From the NCBI GenBank assembly GCA_934098565.1, contig CAKOON010000005.1:1-64000 (forward strand): a stretch of DNA of 64,000 bases, given 5' to 3'. The notes under the pieces were generated by a model. That model saw only the letters and a program-made list of their open reading frames with translations, did not search any database and had not been told where the DNA came from. The stretch comes from an uncultured Bacilli bacterium (GTDB lineage: Bacteria > Bacillota_I > Bacilli_A > RF39 > UBA660). Made by a program: the position numbers and the translations under genes. Positions within the stretch are counted from its first letter, which is position 1. The number at the start of each line of letters is the position of its first letter. Of the stretch, positions 1 to 8,266 are shown in pieces.

Positions 1-286
1 CTTTTGGAATATTCCAAGGTTTAATCTTGTTTCCAATCTATTTATAGATTACTAATACTAGTTACTTCTTAAATTAACAGTCATAACCATTAATTATTAG
101 TGACGTAGAAAAATCTACCTTAGTAGGAAGCTGGCGGGCACCAAGACTGTTAGTAACCCAGTTTCTATTGACTCGGCCGGCGAGGTTTACATTCCACTCA
201 TTAGCGTGGCCGTCAGGCGCATAGAAATTCGCCGGAGAAAAGAGCTCGAATAGTTAGTAGATTAGGCCTTTGAAGATTATATCTTC
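1..286 (-). ncRNA. TR-like unit 1 (3' end outside window)
   Basis: This is the first of 14 repeated units resembling DGR template RNAs. The TR-like core is about 131-237; read on the minus strand it encodes a lectin-fold framework (PANFYAPDGHANEW...) ending in GAR. A -10 box TATAAT lies at 293-298. The 5' leader contains a GAAGAT/ATCTTC hairpin. The conserved 3' domain runs from about 130 down to 1 and its terminator must lie outside the window. The core end reads CCGCC instead of CCGCCC, unlike the VR. Confidence 0.7.
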
Positions 287-315
287 AAAAGTATTATATC
301 ACAAAAACAAATTTT

Positions 316-656
316 AAAAAAAAATAGGTCTATGGATAGCTATGATTATTTAAAACCTTATTTTCTGTTATTTTTAGAAATATTCCAAGGTTTAATCTTG
401 TTTCCAATCTATTTATAGATTACTAATACTAGTTACTTCTTAAATTAATAGCCATAACCATTAATCATTAGTGACGTAGAAAAATCTACCTTAGTAGGAA
501 GCTGGCGGGCACCAAGACTATTTTCAACACCCCACCAAGGATTTAGATAGCCGGTGGAATTCTCAAACCACTCAAGAGCATAGCCGGTAGTCGCATTGAA
601 ATTCGACGGAGGATAAATCTAAACTTAGAAGATTAAACCTGAAGAGGACTCTCTTC
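316..656 (-). ncRNA. TR-like unit 2
   Basis: The TR-like core is about 502-612 with framework PSNFNATTGYALEW. The -10 box TATAAT is at 663-668, and a GAAGAG/CTCTTC hairpin opens the leader. The 3' domain is shared with the other units as far as the segment AAGATTAAACCTTGG, after which the tail differs and ends near an A-run at 316-324 (a T-run in the RNA). The 3' core boundary is the short form CCGCC. Confidence 0.7.
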
Positions 657-686
657 TCTTTCATTATACTATTTTTCAAAAATAAT

Positions 687-1061
687 TTAAAACCTTACCT
701 TTTCTTGGTAAGGATAAAATATAGTTAATAAGTTCTAAAGCTAGTCTAGAACTATCTATATTATCTCTTTTGGAATATTCCAAGGTTTAATCTTGTTTCC
801 AATCTATTTATAGATTACTAATACTAGTTACTTCTTAAATTAATAGCCATAACCATTAATTATTAGTGACGTAGAAAAATCTACCTTAGTAGGAAGCTGG
901 GCGGGCACCAAGACTGTTAGTAACGTTCCAGTTCGTAAGATTGCCGGCCAAGTTCTCCATCCACTCGTTAGCATTGCCGCCAGGCGCCCAGAAATTCGAC
1001 GGAGGACTAGAAAAGTCGTTTCTTAAGTTAGTAGATTAAACCTGAGGACTTTTAGTTCCTC
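687..1061 (-). ncRNA. TR-like unit 3
   Basis: The TR-like core is about 897-1005 with framework PSNFWAPGGNANEW and the full-length boundary GGTGCCCGCCCAG. The -10 box is at 1068-1073. The tail holds a GTTCTA/TAGAAC hairpin and a clear intrinsic terminator at 689-713 (stem CCTTACC/GGTAAGG followed by TTTT). Confidence 0.75.
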
Positions 1062-1084
1062 ATAATTATTATAGCATTTTATTT

Positions 1085-1479
1085 TTTAATAGGACCTATT
1101 AAACACCTTTATAATTTCTGAAAAACTTTAATAGAATTAAAATATAGTTTTTAGACTCCAAAACAAGTCCAGAGTCATCTATATTATCTCTTTTGGAATA
1201 TCCAAGGCTTAATCTTGTTTCCAATCCGTTAATAGATTACTAATACTAGTTACTTCTTAAATTAACAGTCGTAACCGTTAATTATTAGTGACGTAGAAAA
1301 ATCTACCTTAGTAGGAAGCTGGGCGGGCACCAAAGCCGTTGGTACCCCAGTCATTGCGCAAATACCCGGCGGAATTCTCATCCCACTCATTAGCATGGCC
1401 GTTAGTCGCACTGAAATGCGACAAAATAAGATGAGTAAATCACCATGTTAATAGATTAAACCTGAAGAGCACTCTCTTC
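1085..1479 (-). ncRNA. TR-like unit 4
   Basis: The TR-like core is about 1319-1425 with framework SHFSATNGHANEWDEN. The -10 box is at 1486-1491. The tail has a GACTC/GAGTC hairpin and a palindrome at 1085-1103 instead of a T-tailed terminator. The 5' core boundary is altered: the GTCTCCGTCG block seen in most units reads TTTTGTCG, so this unit matches the VR only at the 3' end. Confidence 0.65.
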
Positions 1480-1549
1480 ACTGCGATTATATCATATCTC
1501 AATATTTTTAAACTTAGTTTTTGATTAATGAAATATTTTTTTAGAATTT

Positions 1550-1916
1550 TAAAAAACTGCCCTAAGGCAGGCTTTAATATAGTCATCAGTTATAAATCTT
1601 GTCTATAATCATCTATATTATCTCTTTAGGGATAAACCCAAGGTTTAATCTTGTTTCCAATCTATATAGATTACTAATACTAGTTACTTCTTAAATTAAC
1701 AGTCGTAACCATTAATCATTAGTGACGTAGAAAAATCTACCGTAGTAGGAAGCTGGGCGGGCACCAAAGCTAGCAGCAACATTAATTCCATTACTAAGTG
1801 CGCCGGCGGGGTTTAGACGCCACTCGTAAGCATAGCCGTTCGCCGCATGGAAATTCGACGGTACTTTAAGCGCTATTTTACTAACGAAGATTATACCTAA
1901 AAGAGTTTTAACCCTT
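1550..1916 (-). ncRNA. TR-like unit 5
   Basis: The TR-like core is about 1753-1864 with framework PSNFHAANGYAYEWRLNPAG, and in frame it runs on to a TAA stop after GRFFYVTND. The -10 box is at 1923-1928. The terminator at 1551-1570 is strong (CTGCC/GGCAG stem followed by TTTTTT). The RLNPAG variant is close to the RLDPAG variant of unit 8. Confidence 0.72.
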
Positions 1917-1931
1917 TAATTAATTATAACA

Positions 1932-2297
1932 CAAAAGTCTTGCCGATTTGACAAGGCTATATATGGTTTTAAACTAATAAAGCTCGTCTATTAGTATCCA
2001 TATTATCTCTTTAGGGCTAGGCCCAAGGTTTAATCTTGTTTCCAATCTATATAGATTACTAATACTAGTTACTTCTTAAATTAACAGCCATAACCGTTAA
2101 TTATTAGTGACGTAGAAAAATCTACCGTAGTAGGAAGCTGGCGGGCACCAAAGCTGTTACTGACCCAGTTCCAAGGGTTAAGATAACCGGCGGAGTTCTC
2201 ATTCCACCCATTAGCAGCGCCGTTAGTCGCATTGAAATTCGACGGAGACCTAATGAAGGGCGCAAACCTTTTAGATTAGACCTGAAGATTACTCTTC
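1932..2297 (-). ncRNA. TR-like unit 6
   Basis: The TR-like core is about 2138-2249 with framework PSNFNATNGAANGWNEN, rich in AAT/AAC codons as expected of a template. The -10 box is at 2304-2309. The tail contains a perfect ACTAATA/TATTAGT hairpin and a terminator-like stem at 1939-1955. The 3' boundary is the short CCGCC form. The unit is divergent from the neighbouring Rpn gene. Confidence 0.72.
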
Positions 2298-2406
2298 TCT
2301 TTTATTATAGTGTTACTTTTAGGAAAAAATCACATTTTTTAACAATTTTTGGTAAAATTTAGCAATTTTTGAAAAAAAATCGAGGTCGACTTCTAATAAT
2401 ATATAT

Positions 2407-2438
2407 AGAGGGTAAAAATAATCCCTCTTAGAAAGGAG
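2407..2438 (+). promoter_or_regulatory. 5' UTR hairpin and RBS of Rpn copy 1
   Basis: A stem AGAGGG (2407-2412) / CCCTCT (2423-2428) lies just before the Shine-Dalgarno AAAGGAG (2432-2438). The same arrangement precedes Rpn copy 2. In copy 3 the left arm is mutated, fitting its decay. It could modulate translation; that role is inferred. Confidence 0.5.
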
Positions 2439-2445
2439 ACGAACT

Positions 2446-3429
2446 ATGACATATCAAGAAAGAAAAGCCCAAAATCCGGATTATCAAATATGTGCATTGA
2501 AAGACATAGCTTTTAAAGGACTAGCTAAGAATAATAAGAAATTCTTTGAAATGTTGGCTGCTAACTTAATTGGTATTGACTATCGAACTTTAAAAGATAG
2601 TTTATTTGTAGATACAGAGTTAAATGGAACCAATAAAGATGATAAGTTAATGGTTGCAGACTTAGTATTATGTATTCCAAATGTATTGATAATTAATTTT
2701 GAAGCTAATACGTATGAGTCTAATTCGTTAGATTTGAAAAATACTTATTATACTTATAAATTAACATTGCATTATCAAAAATCAGGGGAAACATATAATA
2801 AAATTAATATTTATCAAATAAATTTTGATATAAAACATTTAAAATTTAATAAGAATGTTATTAATTGGTTTGTCACTATTGACCCCAATACTCATGAAGA
2901 ATTACCAGGAACACCTAAAATAATTCACGTAGACCTTGAAAATTATAAGAAAAATCCTTATAATGAAGACATAAGTGATTGGTTAAACAGAGCTTTTGGC
3001 TTATTATTATCAACTAGTATTAAAGAGTCAAAAAGATTAGCTGGTAATAACCAAACCTTAAAGGAAGTGGCTGATTTTATGGAAAAGTTTTCAAGTAATA
3101 TTGATAATTTGGCATATTTAGACGAACAAGAAGCTTTAATGAAGGCGTTTAGAACTGATGCTAAAATAGCAGAAGAAAAAGCTGCCAAAGCTGGTTTGGA
3201 AAAAGGCGAGAAGCTTGGAGTTAAAAAGGGCGAAAAAATCGGCTTGGAAAAAGGCGAGAAGCTTGGTTTACAAAAAGGTGAACAAATCGGCTTGGAAAAG
3301 GGCGAAAAAAATGGCAAGAGGAAAAACGCAATAGAAAATGCTAAAAATGCCATTGCCATTGGTTTGAAAAACGAGGATATATCTAAAATTACTGGTCTAT
3401 CGGTTGAAGAGATAGAAAATTTAAGATAA
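2446..3429 (+). CDS. Rpn family PD-(D/E)XK nuclease (copy 1)
   Basis: This 327-residue protein has the layout of Rpn/PDDEXK_2 recombination-promoting nucleases. An N-terminal segment begins MTYQERKAQNPDY, the nuclease core has Asp72 (ADLVL) and Glu86 (INFEAN), and a C-terminal basic region ends in a short helical tail. The usual Lys/Gln of the third motif is Asn here, so activity is uncertain. Residues about 250-290 are five imperfect KGEK(L/I)GL repeats, a family hallmark that changes length by slippage. It lies on the plus strand, convergent with TR-like unit 7 and divergent from unit 6. Nearly the same gene recurs at 5468-6355. The family promotes recombination in Escherichia coli; involvement in array duplication is inferred. 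ATG follows a good RBS. Confidence 0.85.
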   Translation: MTYQERKAQNPDYQICALKDIAFKGLAKNNKKFFEMLAANLIGIDYRTLKDSLFVDTELNGTNKDDKLMVADLVLCIPNVLIINFEANTYESNSLDLKNTYYTYKLTLHYQKSGETYNKINIYQINFDIKHLKFNKNVINWFVTIDPNTHEELPGTPKIIHVDLENYKKNPYNEDISDWLNRAFGLLLSTSIKESKRLAGNNQTLKEVADFMEKFSSNIDNLAYLDEQEALMKAFRTDAKIAEEKAAKAGLEKGEKLGVKKGEKIGLEKGEKLGLQKGEQIGLEKGEKNGKRKNAIENAKNAIAIGLKNEDISKITGLSVEEIENLR

Positions 3430-3438
3430 TCTTGATAT

Positions 3439-3472
3439 GACTTACTGGATATTATGCTAGTAAGTCTTTTTT
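3439..3472 (+). terminator. Terminator of Rpn copy 1
   Basis: Stem GACTTACT (3439-3446) / AGTAAGTC (3459-3466) is followed by six T. The same structure ends the other two Rpn copies at 6365-6398 and 7750-7784. Confidence 0.85.
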
Positions 3473-3475
3473 AGT

Positions 3476-3846
3476 TCTAAAAGCCTACCATTTAGGTAGG
3501 ATTAAATATAGTTGTCAGGTTTTAAAACTAGTTTAGAACCATCTATATTATCTCTTTAGGGTCGAGGCCCAAGGTTTAATCTTGTTTCCAATCTATTATT
3601 AGATTACTAAAATTTAGCTACTTCTTAGATTAATAGTCGTAACCATTAATTATTAGTGACGTAGAAAAATCTACCTTAGTAGGAAGCTGGGCGGGCACCA
3701 AGACTGTTATTAACGTTCCACCAATCAGTAAGATAGCCGGCCGAATTCTCACCCCACTCATTAGCATTGCCGTTAGTCGCATTGAAATTCGACGGAGACT
3801 AAAACGCGCCGAAACTAGATAGATTAGACCCGAAGAGCTACTCTTC
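3476..3846 (-). ncRNA. TR-like unit 7
   Basis: The TR-like core is about 3687-3799 with framework PSNFNATNGNANEWGEN and the full GGTGCCCGCCCAG boundary. The -10 box TACAAT is at 3853-3858, and the leader begins with a GAAGAG/CTCTTC hairpin. The tail has a GGTT/AACC hairpin and a CCTACC/GGTAGG terminator stem at 3484-3500. Confidence 0.75.
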
Positions 3847-3907
3847 AAAAAAATTGTACCATAAAATAGGCAATTTAAAAATATATCTATCTTACTGGGC
3901 ATCTAAA

Positions 3908-4090
3908 AAAAGGAAGCTGGCGGGCACCAAGAGCGCTATGAACATTGTACCAAGCAAAAAGTCCACCGGCGGGGTCTAGACGCCACTCGTAAGCATTGCC
4001 ACCAGTCGCATTGAAAGCCGACGGAGATTAAAATATGCTTAAACTTGATAGATTAGACCTGAAGAATTTTACAATCTTTAACTGGTATTA
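3908..4090 (-). ncRNA. TR-like unit 8, lacking the 3' domain
   Basis: The TR-like core is about 3917-4028 with framework PSAFNATGGNAYEWRLDPAG. The leader segment AGGTCTAATCT is present, but immediately after the core the minus strand reads GCTTCC and a T-run. The conserved structured domain of about 200 nt is therefore missing. If that domain is needed for priming, this copy is a dead template. Confidence 0.6.
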
Positions 4091-4120
4091 TCTTAATTTC
4101 AAAGTTATTCAGCAAACTTT

Positions 4121-4482
4121 TAAAGCCTTCCTTTTTGGAAGGCATAAATATGTTTCTTAGACTTTAAAACCAGTTTGAAGTCATCCATACTATATCTTTA
4201 GGGATGAACCCAAGGCTTAATCTTGTTTCCAATCTATATAGATTACTAATACTAGTTACTTCTTAGATTAACAGCCGTAGCCATTAATCATTAGTGACGT
4301 AGAAAAATCTACCTTAGTAGGAAGCTGGGCGGGCACCAATCCAGTTAGTGACGTTCCACCAACCGTTAAGGTTACCGGCGGGATTCTCAATCCACTCTGT
4401 AGCATAGCCGTTAGTCGCACTGAAAATCGACGGAGAGAAAAATTCAAATATCTTAGATTAAACCTAAAGAACAGTGTTCTTC
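4121..4482 (-). ncRNA. TR-like unit 9
   Basis: The TR-like core is about 4325-4437 with framework PSIFSATNGYATEWIENPAG. The -10 box is at 4489-4494. The tail has a GACTT/AAGTC hairpin and a GCCTTCC/GGAAGGC terminator at 4125-4143. The boundary is the full CCGCCC form. Confidence 0.75.
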
Positions 4483-4587
4483 TTTCTTATTATAAACTAA
4501 AATTTCTGTAATGATTAGTATTTATTAATAAATATTATGATAAAAATTTGACTAGTCGAGAAAAAGTAAACTAGCCTTTTGTGTTTA

Positions 4588-4949
4588 GAAAATCCTACCA
4601 TTTAGGTAGGTTTAAAATACAGTTTTTAGACTCTAAATCAGGTCTGGAGTCATCTATATTATCTCTTTAGGGCTAAGGCCCAAGGTTTAATCTTGTTTCC
4701 AATCTATTATTAGATTACTAATATTTAGTTGCTTCTTAGATTAACAGTCGTAACCATTAATTATTAGTGACATAGAAGTATTCTATCGTAGCAGGAAGCT
4801 GGGCGGGCACCATTCCAGTCGGTAACCCAGTTCCAGTTGTTAAGGTAGCCGGCGGAGTTCTCATTCCACTCACGAGCGTTGCCGTCAGTCGCATTGAAAT
4901 TCGACGGAGACCCGAAAGTAGTCTTACCCAAAGAATTTAGATTAAGCCT
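4588..4949 (-). ncRNA. Template repeat RNA of the resident VR (unit 10)
   Basis: The core 4799-4911 (113 bp) aligns without gaps to the VR at 8470-8582. There are 13 differences, and every one is an adenine on the template (minus) strand; the core has 26 adenines, and none of the 87 other positions differs. This is the signature of DGR mutagenic retrohoming. Template codons AAT or AAC correspond to VR codons TTT, TAT, TAC, CTT, GGC and AGT, and one GAG to GGG. The -10 box TATAAT is at 4956-4961 and the terminator stem CCTACC/GGTAGG at 4594-4610, giving an RNA of roughly 360 nt. The leader AGGCTTAATCT can pair with AAGATTAAACCT in the 3' domain. Confidence 0.93.
4799..4911 (-). repeat. Template repeat (TR) matching VR 8470-8582
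   Basis: This is the TR core of unit 10, 113 bp. It is identical to the VR except at 13 template adenines. The 14 bp at the 3' end (4799-4812) are identical and include the GC-rich GGTGCCCGCCCAG, the expected initiation-of-mutagenic-homology element. Identity stops at both ends (4798 and 4912). Confidence 0.95.
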
Positions 4950-4955
4950 AACACT

Positions 4956-4961
4956 ATTATA
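4956..4961 (-). promoter_or_regulatory. -10 box of template RNA unit 10
   Basis: A perfect TATAAT on the minus strand sits about 45 bp upstream of the TR core and just downstream of the terminator of unit 11 (4974-4997). Equivalent boxes sit at the same relative place in most other units, so each template appears separately transcribed. No strong -35 box is visible. Confidence 0.7.
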
Positions 4962-4971
4962 CTACAATGTT

Positions 4972-5341
4972 TTAAAAACCTACCATCTAAGGTAGGCTTA
5001 AATATAGTTTTAAAACCTTAAAACTGGTCTAGGGTCATCTATATTATCTCTTTAGGGATAAACCCAAGGTTTAATCTTGTTTCCAATCTATTATTAGATT
5101 ACTAGTACTAGTTACTTCTTAGATTAATAGCCGTAACCATTAATTATTAGTGACATAGAAATATATCTATCGTAGTAGGAAGCTGGGCGGGCACCAAATC
5201 TGTTCTCTACCCAGTTGGTATTCAGATAGCCGGCAGAGTTCTCATTCCACTCATGAGCATGGCCGTTAGGCGCATTGAAATTCGACGGAGACTAAAAGAG
5301 CCGACTTATAGCTAGATTAAGCCTAAAGAACTACATTCTTC
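4972..5341 (-). ncRNA. TR-like unit 11
   Basis: The TR-like core is about 5183-5292 with framework PSNFNAPNGHAHEWNENSAG. The -10 box is at 5348-5353. The tail has a GACC/GGTT hairpin and a GCCTACC/GGTAGG terminator followed by TTTTT at 4974-4997. The first 3' hairpin is the ATAGA/TCTAT form in place of GTAGA/TCTAC, a compensatory change. Confidence 0.75.
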
Positions 5342-5467
5342 TTTTCTATTATATAAAAAAATACAATTTTTTGGGAAAATTTAGCATTTTTTGAAAAAAA
5401 ATCGAGGTCGACTCCTAATAATATATATAGAGGGTAAAAATAATCCCTCTTAGAAAGGAGATGAATT

Positions 5468-6355
5468 ATGACATATCAAGAAAGAAAAGCCCAAAATCCT
5501 GATTATCAAATATGTGCATTGAAAGATATAGCTTTTAAGGCCTTAGCTAAGAATAATAAGAAATTTTTTGAAATGCTAGCTGCCAACTTAATTGGCATTG
5601 ACTATCGAACTTTAAAAGGTAGTTTATTTGTAGATACGGAGTTAAATGGAACCAATAAGGACGATAAGTTAATGGTTGCAGACTTAGTATTATGTATTCC
5701 AAATGTATTGATAATTAATTTTGAAGCTAACACGTATGAGTCAAATTCATTAGATTTGAAAAATACTTATTATACTTATAAGTTAACATTACATTATCAA
5801 AAGTCGGGGGAAACATATAATAAAATTAATATTTATCAAATAAATTTTGATATAAAACATTTAAAATTTAATAAGAATGTTATTAATTGGTTTGTCACTA
5901 TTGACCCCAATACTCATGAAGAATTACCAGGAACACCTAAAATAATTCACGTAGACCTTGAAAATTATAAGAAAAATCCTTATAATGAAGACATAAGTGA
6001 TTGGTTAAACAGAGCTTTTGGCTTATTATTATCAACTAGTATTAAAGAGTCAAAAAGATTAGCTGGTAATAACCAAACCCTAAAGGAAGTGGCTGATTTT
6101 ATGGAAAAGTTTTCAAGCAATATTGATAATTTGGCATATTTAGACGAACAAGAAGCTTTAATGAAAGCATTTAGAACTGACGCTAAAATAGCAGAAGAAA
6201 AAGCTGCCAAAGCTGGTCTGGAAAAAGGCGAAAAAAATGGTAAGAGGAAAAACGCAATAGAAAATGCTAAAAACGCCATTGCCATTGGTTTGAAAAATGA
6301 GGATATATCTAAAATTACCGGTCTATCGGTTGAAGAAATAGAAAATTTAAGATAA
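5468..6355 (+). CDS. Rpn family PD-(D/E)XK nuclease (copy 2)
   Basis: This 295-residue protein is nearly identical to the copy at 2446-3429. It differs by a few substitutions (for example Gly25 to Ala, Asp51 to Gly) and by loss of most of the C-terminal KGEKLGL repeats, leaving one. The upstream hairpin, RBS and downstream terminator (6365-6398) are duplicated with it. It sits between TR-like units 11 and 12. The high identity of both coding and flanking DNA suggests a recent duplication. No transposase-like inverted ends are obvious around it. Confidence 0.85.
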   Translation: MTYQERKAQNPDYQICALKDIAFKALAKNNKKFFEMLAANLIGIDYRTLKGSLFVDTELNGTNKDDKLMVADLVLCIPNVLIINFEANTYESNSLDLKNTYYTYKLTLHYQKSGETYNKINIYQINFDIKHLKFNKNVINWFVTIDPNTHEELPGTPKIIHVDLENYKKNPYNEDISDWLNRAFGLLLSTSIKESKRLAGNNQTLKEVADFMEKFSSNIDNLAYLDEQEALMKAFRTDAKIAEEKAAKAGLEKGEKNGKRKNAIENAKNAIAIGLKNEDISKITGLSVEEIENLR

Positions 6356-6403
6356 TCTTGATATGACTTACTGGATATTATTCTAGTAAGTCTTTTTTAG
6401 TTC

Positions 6404-6787
6404 TAAAAGCCTGTCTTTCTCTAGACAGGTTTTAATATAGTTACTAGATTACAAATCCTGTTTATAATCATCTATATTATCTCTTTAGGGATTAACCCAA
6501 GGTTTAATCTTGTTTCCAATCTATTTAACAGATTACTAATACTAGTTACTTCTTAAATTAATAGCCGTAACCGTTAATTATTAGTGACGTAGAAAAATCT
6601 ACCGTAGTAGGAAGCTGGGCGGGCACCAAGACTGTTGTTAACGCCCCACCAGTTATTGAGGTAACCGGCGGAATTCTCAATCCACTCATTAGCATTGCCG
6701 TTAGTCGCAGAGAAATGCGACGGAGACTAAGAAGTCAAATAGTCTTGCTCAATACACTTAGATTATACCTAGAGAATTAAATCTCTA
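6404..6787 (-). ncRNA. TR-like unit 12
   Basis: The TR-like core is about 6615-6727 with framework PSHFSATNGNANEWIEN; an in-frame TAG lies just upstream, so it is not part of an expressed ORF. The -10 box is at 6794-6799. The tail has a GATTA/TAATC hairpin and a CCTGTC/GACAGG terminator at 6410-6429. Confidence 0.75.
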
Positions 6788-6802
6788 ATTTAGATTATAA
6801 CA

Positions 6803-7178
6803 TAAAAGTCTTACCTATTTAGCAAGACCAAATATAGTTTTTAGACAATGAAACCAGTCCATAGTCATCTATATTATTTCTTTAGGGCTAAGGCCCAAGG
6901 CATAACCTTGTTTCCAATCTATTTAATAGACTACTAAATACTTAGTTACTTCTTAAACTAACAGTCGTAACCGTTAATTATTAGTGACGTAGAAAAATCT
7001 ACCATAGTAGGAAGCTGGGCGGGCACCATACCAGTTAGTAACCCAGTTCCAATTCAAGAAGCCGGCGGAGTTCTCATTCCACTCCTGAGCAGAGCTGCCA
7101 GCCGCCCAGAAAAGCGACGGAGAAACAAGAAAAGCGGTTCTTAAATTAGAGGTTAAACCTGAAGAGGCTCTACTCTTC
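6803..7178 (-). ncRNA. TR-like unit 13
   Basis: The TR-like core is about 7015-7124 with framework PSLFWAAGSSAQEWNEN. The -10 box is at 7185-7190. The terminator-like stem is at 6808-6828. The boundary is the full CCGCCC form. Confidence 0.73.
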
Positions 7179-7326
7179 CCTTTTATTATAGTGTTACTTT
7201 TAATAAAAAATCACATTTTTTATTAATTTTTGGTAAAATTTAGCAATTTTTGAAAAAAAATCGAGGTCAACTTCTAATAATATATATAGATGGTAAAAAT
7301 AATCCCTCTTAGAAAGGAGAATAATT

Positions 7327-7740
7327 ATGACATATCAAGAAAGACAAGCCCAAAATCCTGATTATCAAATATGTGCATTGAAAGATATAGCTTTTAAAGG
7401 ATTAGCTGGTAATAACAAAACCTTAAAGGAAGTAGCTAATTTTATGGAAAAGTTTTCAAGTAATATTGATAATCTGGCGTATTTAGACGAACAAGAGGCT
7501 TTAATGAAAGCGTTTAGAACTGATGCTAAAATAGCCGAAGAAAAAGCTGCCAAAGCTGGTCTAGAAAAAGGCGAGAAGCTTTGAGTTAAAAAGGGTGAAA
7601 AAATTGGCTTGGAAAAGGGTGAGATGAAAAAAGCTATGGAAGTAGCCAAAAATTTACTTACTATGACACCAAAAATGAAACTTGATGATATTGCTCAAGC
7701 AACGGGGCTTACGATTAAAGATATAGAAAATTTAAGATAA
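7327..7740 (+). pseudogene. Rpn family nuclease, decayed copy 3
   Basis: The first 25 codons match the other Rpn copies, then the reading jumps from AFKGLA straight to GNNKTLKEV. This removes about 170 residues including the catalytic Asp and Glu. The deletion endpoints share the short sequence AGCT, suggesting recombination at a microhomology. A second lesion turns a Gly codon into TGA at 7582-7584, after 85 residues; beyond it the frame stays open to the native end IENLR at 7740. The 5' UTR hairpin is also damaged (GATGG for GAGGG). Confidence 0.85.
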
Positions 7741-7788
7741 TCGTGATATGACTTACTGAATATCATTTCAGTAAGTCTTTTTTTGTTC

Positions 7789-8163
7789 TAAAAACCTGCC
7801 TTTCTTTAGACAGGTTTTAATATAGTCATCAGTTTATAAATCTTGTCTATAACCATCTATATTATATCTTTTGGAAAATCCAAGGCTTAATCTTGTTTCC
7901 AATCTATTATTAGATTACTAAAATTTAGCTACTTCTTAGATTAATAGTCGTAACCATTAATTACTAGTGACATAGAAATATTCTATCGTAGTAGGAAGCT
8001 AGGCGGGCACCATACCAGTTATTAACACCAGGGGTATCGAGACGGCCGGCGGAATTCTCAAACCACTCATTAGCAATGCCGTTAGTCGCCCAGAAATTCG
8101 ACGGAGACAGAAGACTAATAAAAACCCGTAGTATTTAGATTAAACCTAAAGAAGTCTTACTTC
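7789..8163 (-). ncRNA. TR-like unit 14
   Basis: The TR-like core is about 7999-8108 with framework PSNFWATNGIANEWFEN. The -10 box is TATAAA at 8170-8175. The terminator stem CCTGTC/GGCAGG is at 7795-7814. The 3' core boundary reads GGTGCCCGCCTAG, one base off the VR. It is the unit nearest the target gene. Confidence 0.7.
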
Positions 8164-8232
8164 TTCTCTTTTATAGTACCACTTTTTTTCAATTTACTAA
8201 TATATTATTTTTTTACTTTCTTTTAAAAATCG

Positions 8233-8266
8233 CCTGCCTTGCCACTTATATAAGTGGCAAGGCAGG
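8233..8266. repeat. Perfect GC-rich palindrome downstream of the VR
   Basis: Two 16-bp arms (8233-8248 and 8251-8266) are perfectly complementary around a 2-nt centre, with outer AAATCG/CGATTT pairing. This is far more GC-rich than its surroundings. It lies about 200 bp past the 3' end of the VR. In the Bordetella phage BPP-1 DGR, a hairpin downstream of the VR aids target recognition; a similar role here is inferred. It could also be a backup terminator. Confidence 0.75.

Noticed and set aside
2958..3359. Minus-strand ORF of 133 residues opposite Rpn copy 1 (and its equivalents at 5980-6285 and 7365-7649)
   Set aside because: It mirrors the repeat-rich Rpn coding sequence, has no RBS, and conservation follows the plus-strand frame.
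3630..3902. 90-residue ORF across TR-like unit 7
   Set aside because: It reads a different frame from the lectin-like framework, runs through the leader and the structured 3' domain, and has no RBS; it is a by-product of the template sequence.
7582..7584. TGA as a tryptophan codon (Mycoplasma-type code)
   Set aside because: ATGA stop/start overlaps at 18841-18844 and 21055-21058 and Trp encoded by TGG throughout fit TGA as stop.
1..8163. CRISPR array, integron cassettes or tandem pseudogenes as explanation of the repeats
   Set aside because: Units of about 370-400 bp with promoters and terminators do not fit CRISPR or attC sites, and the adenine-only relation of unit 10 to the VR identifies them as templates, not dead gene copies.
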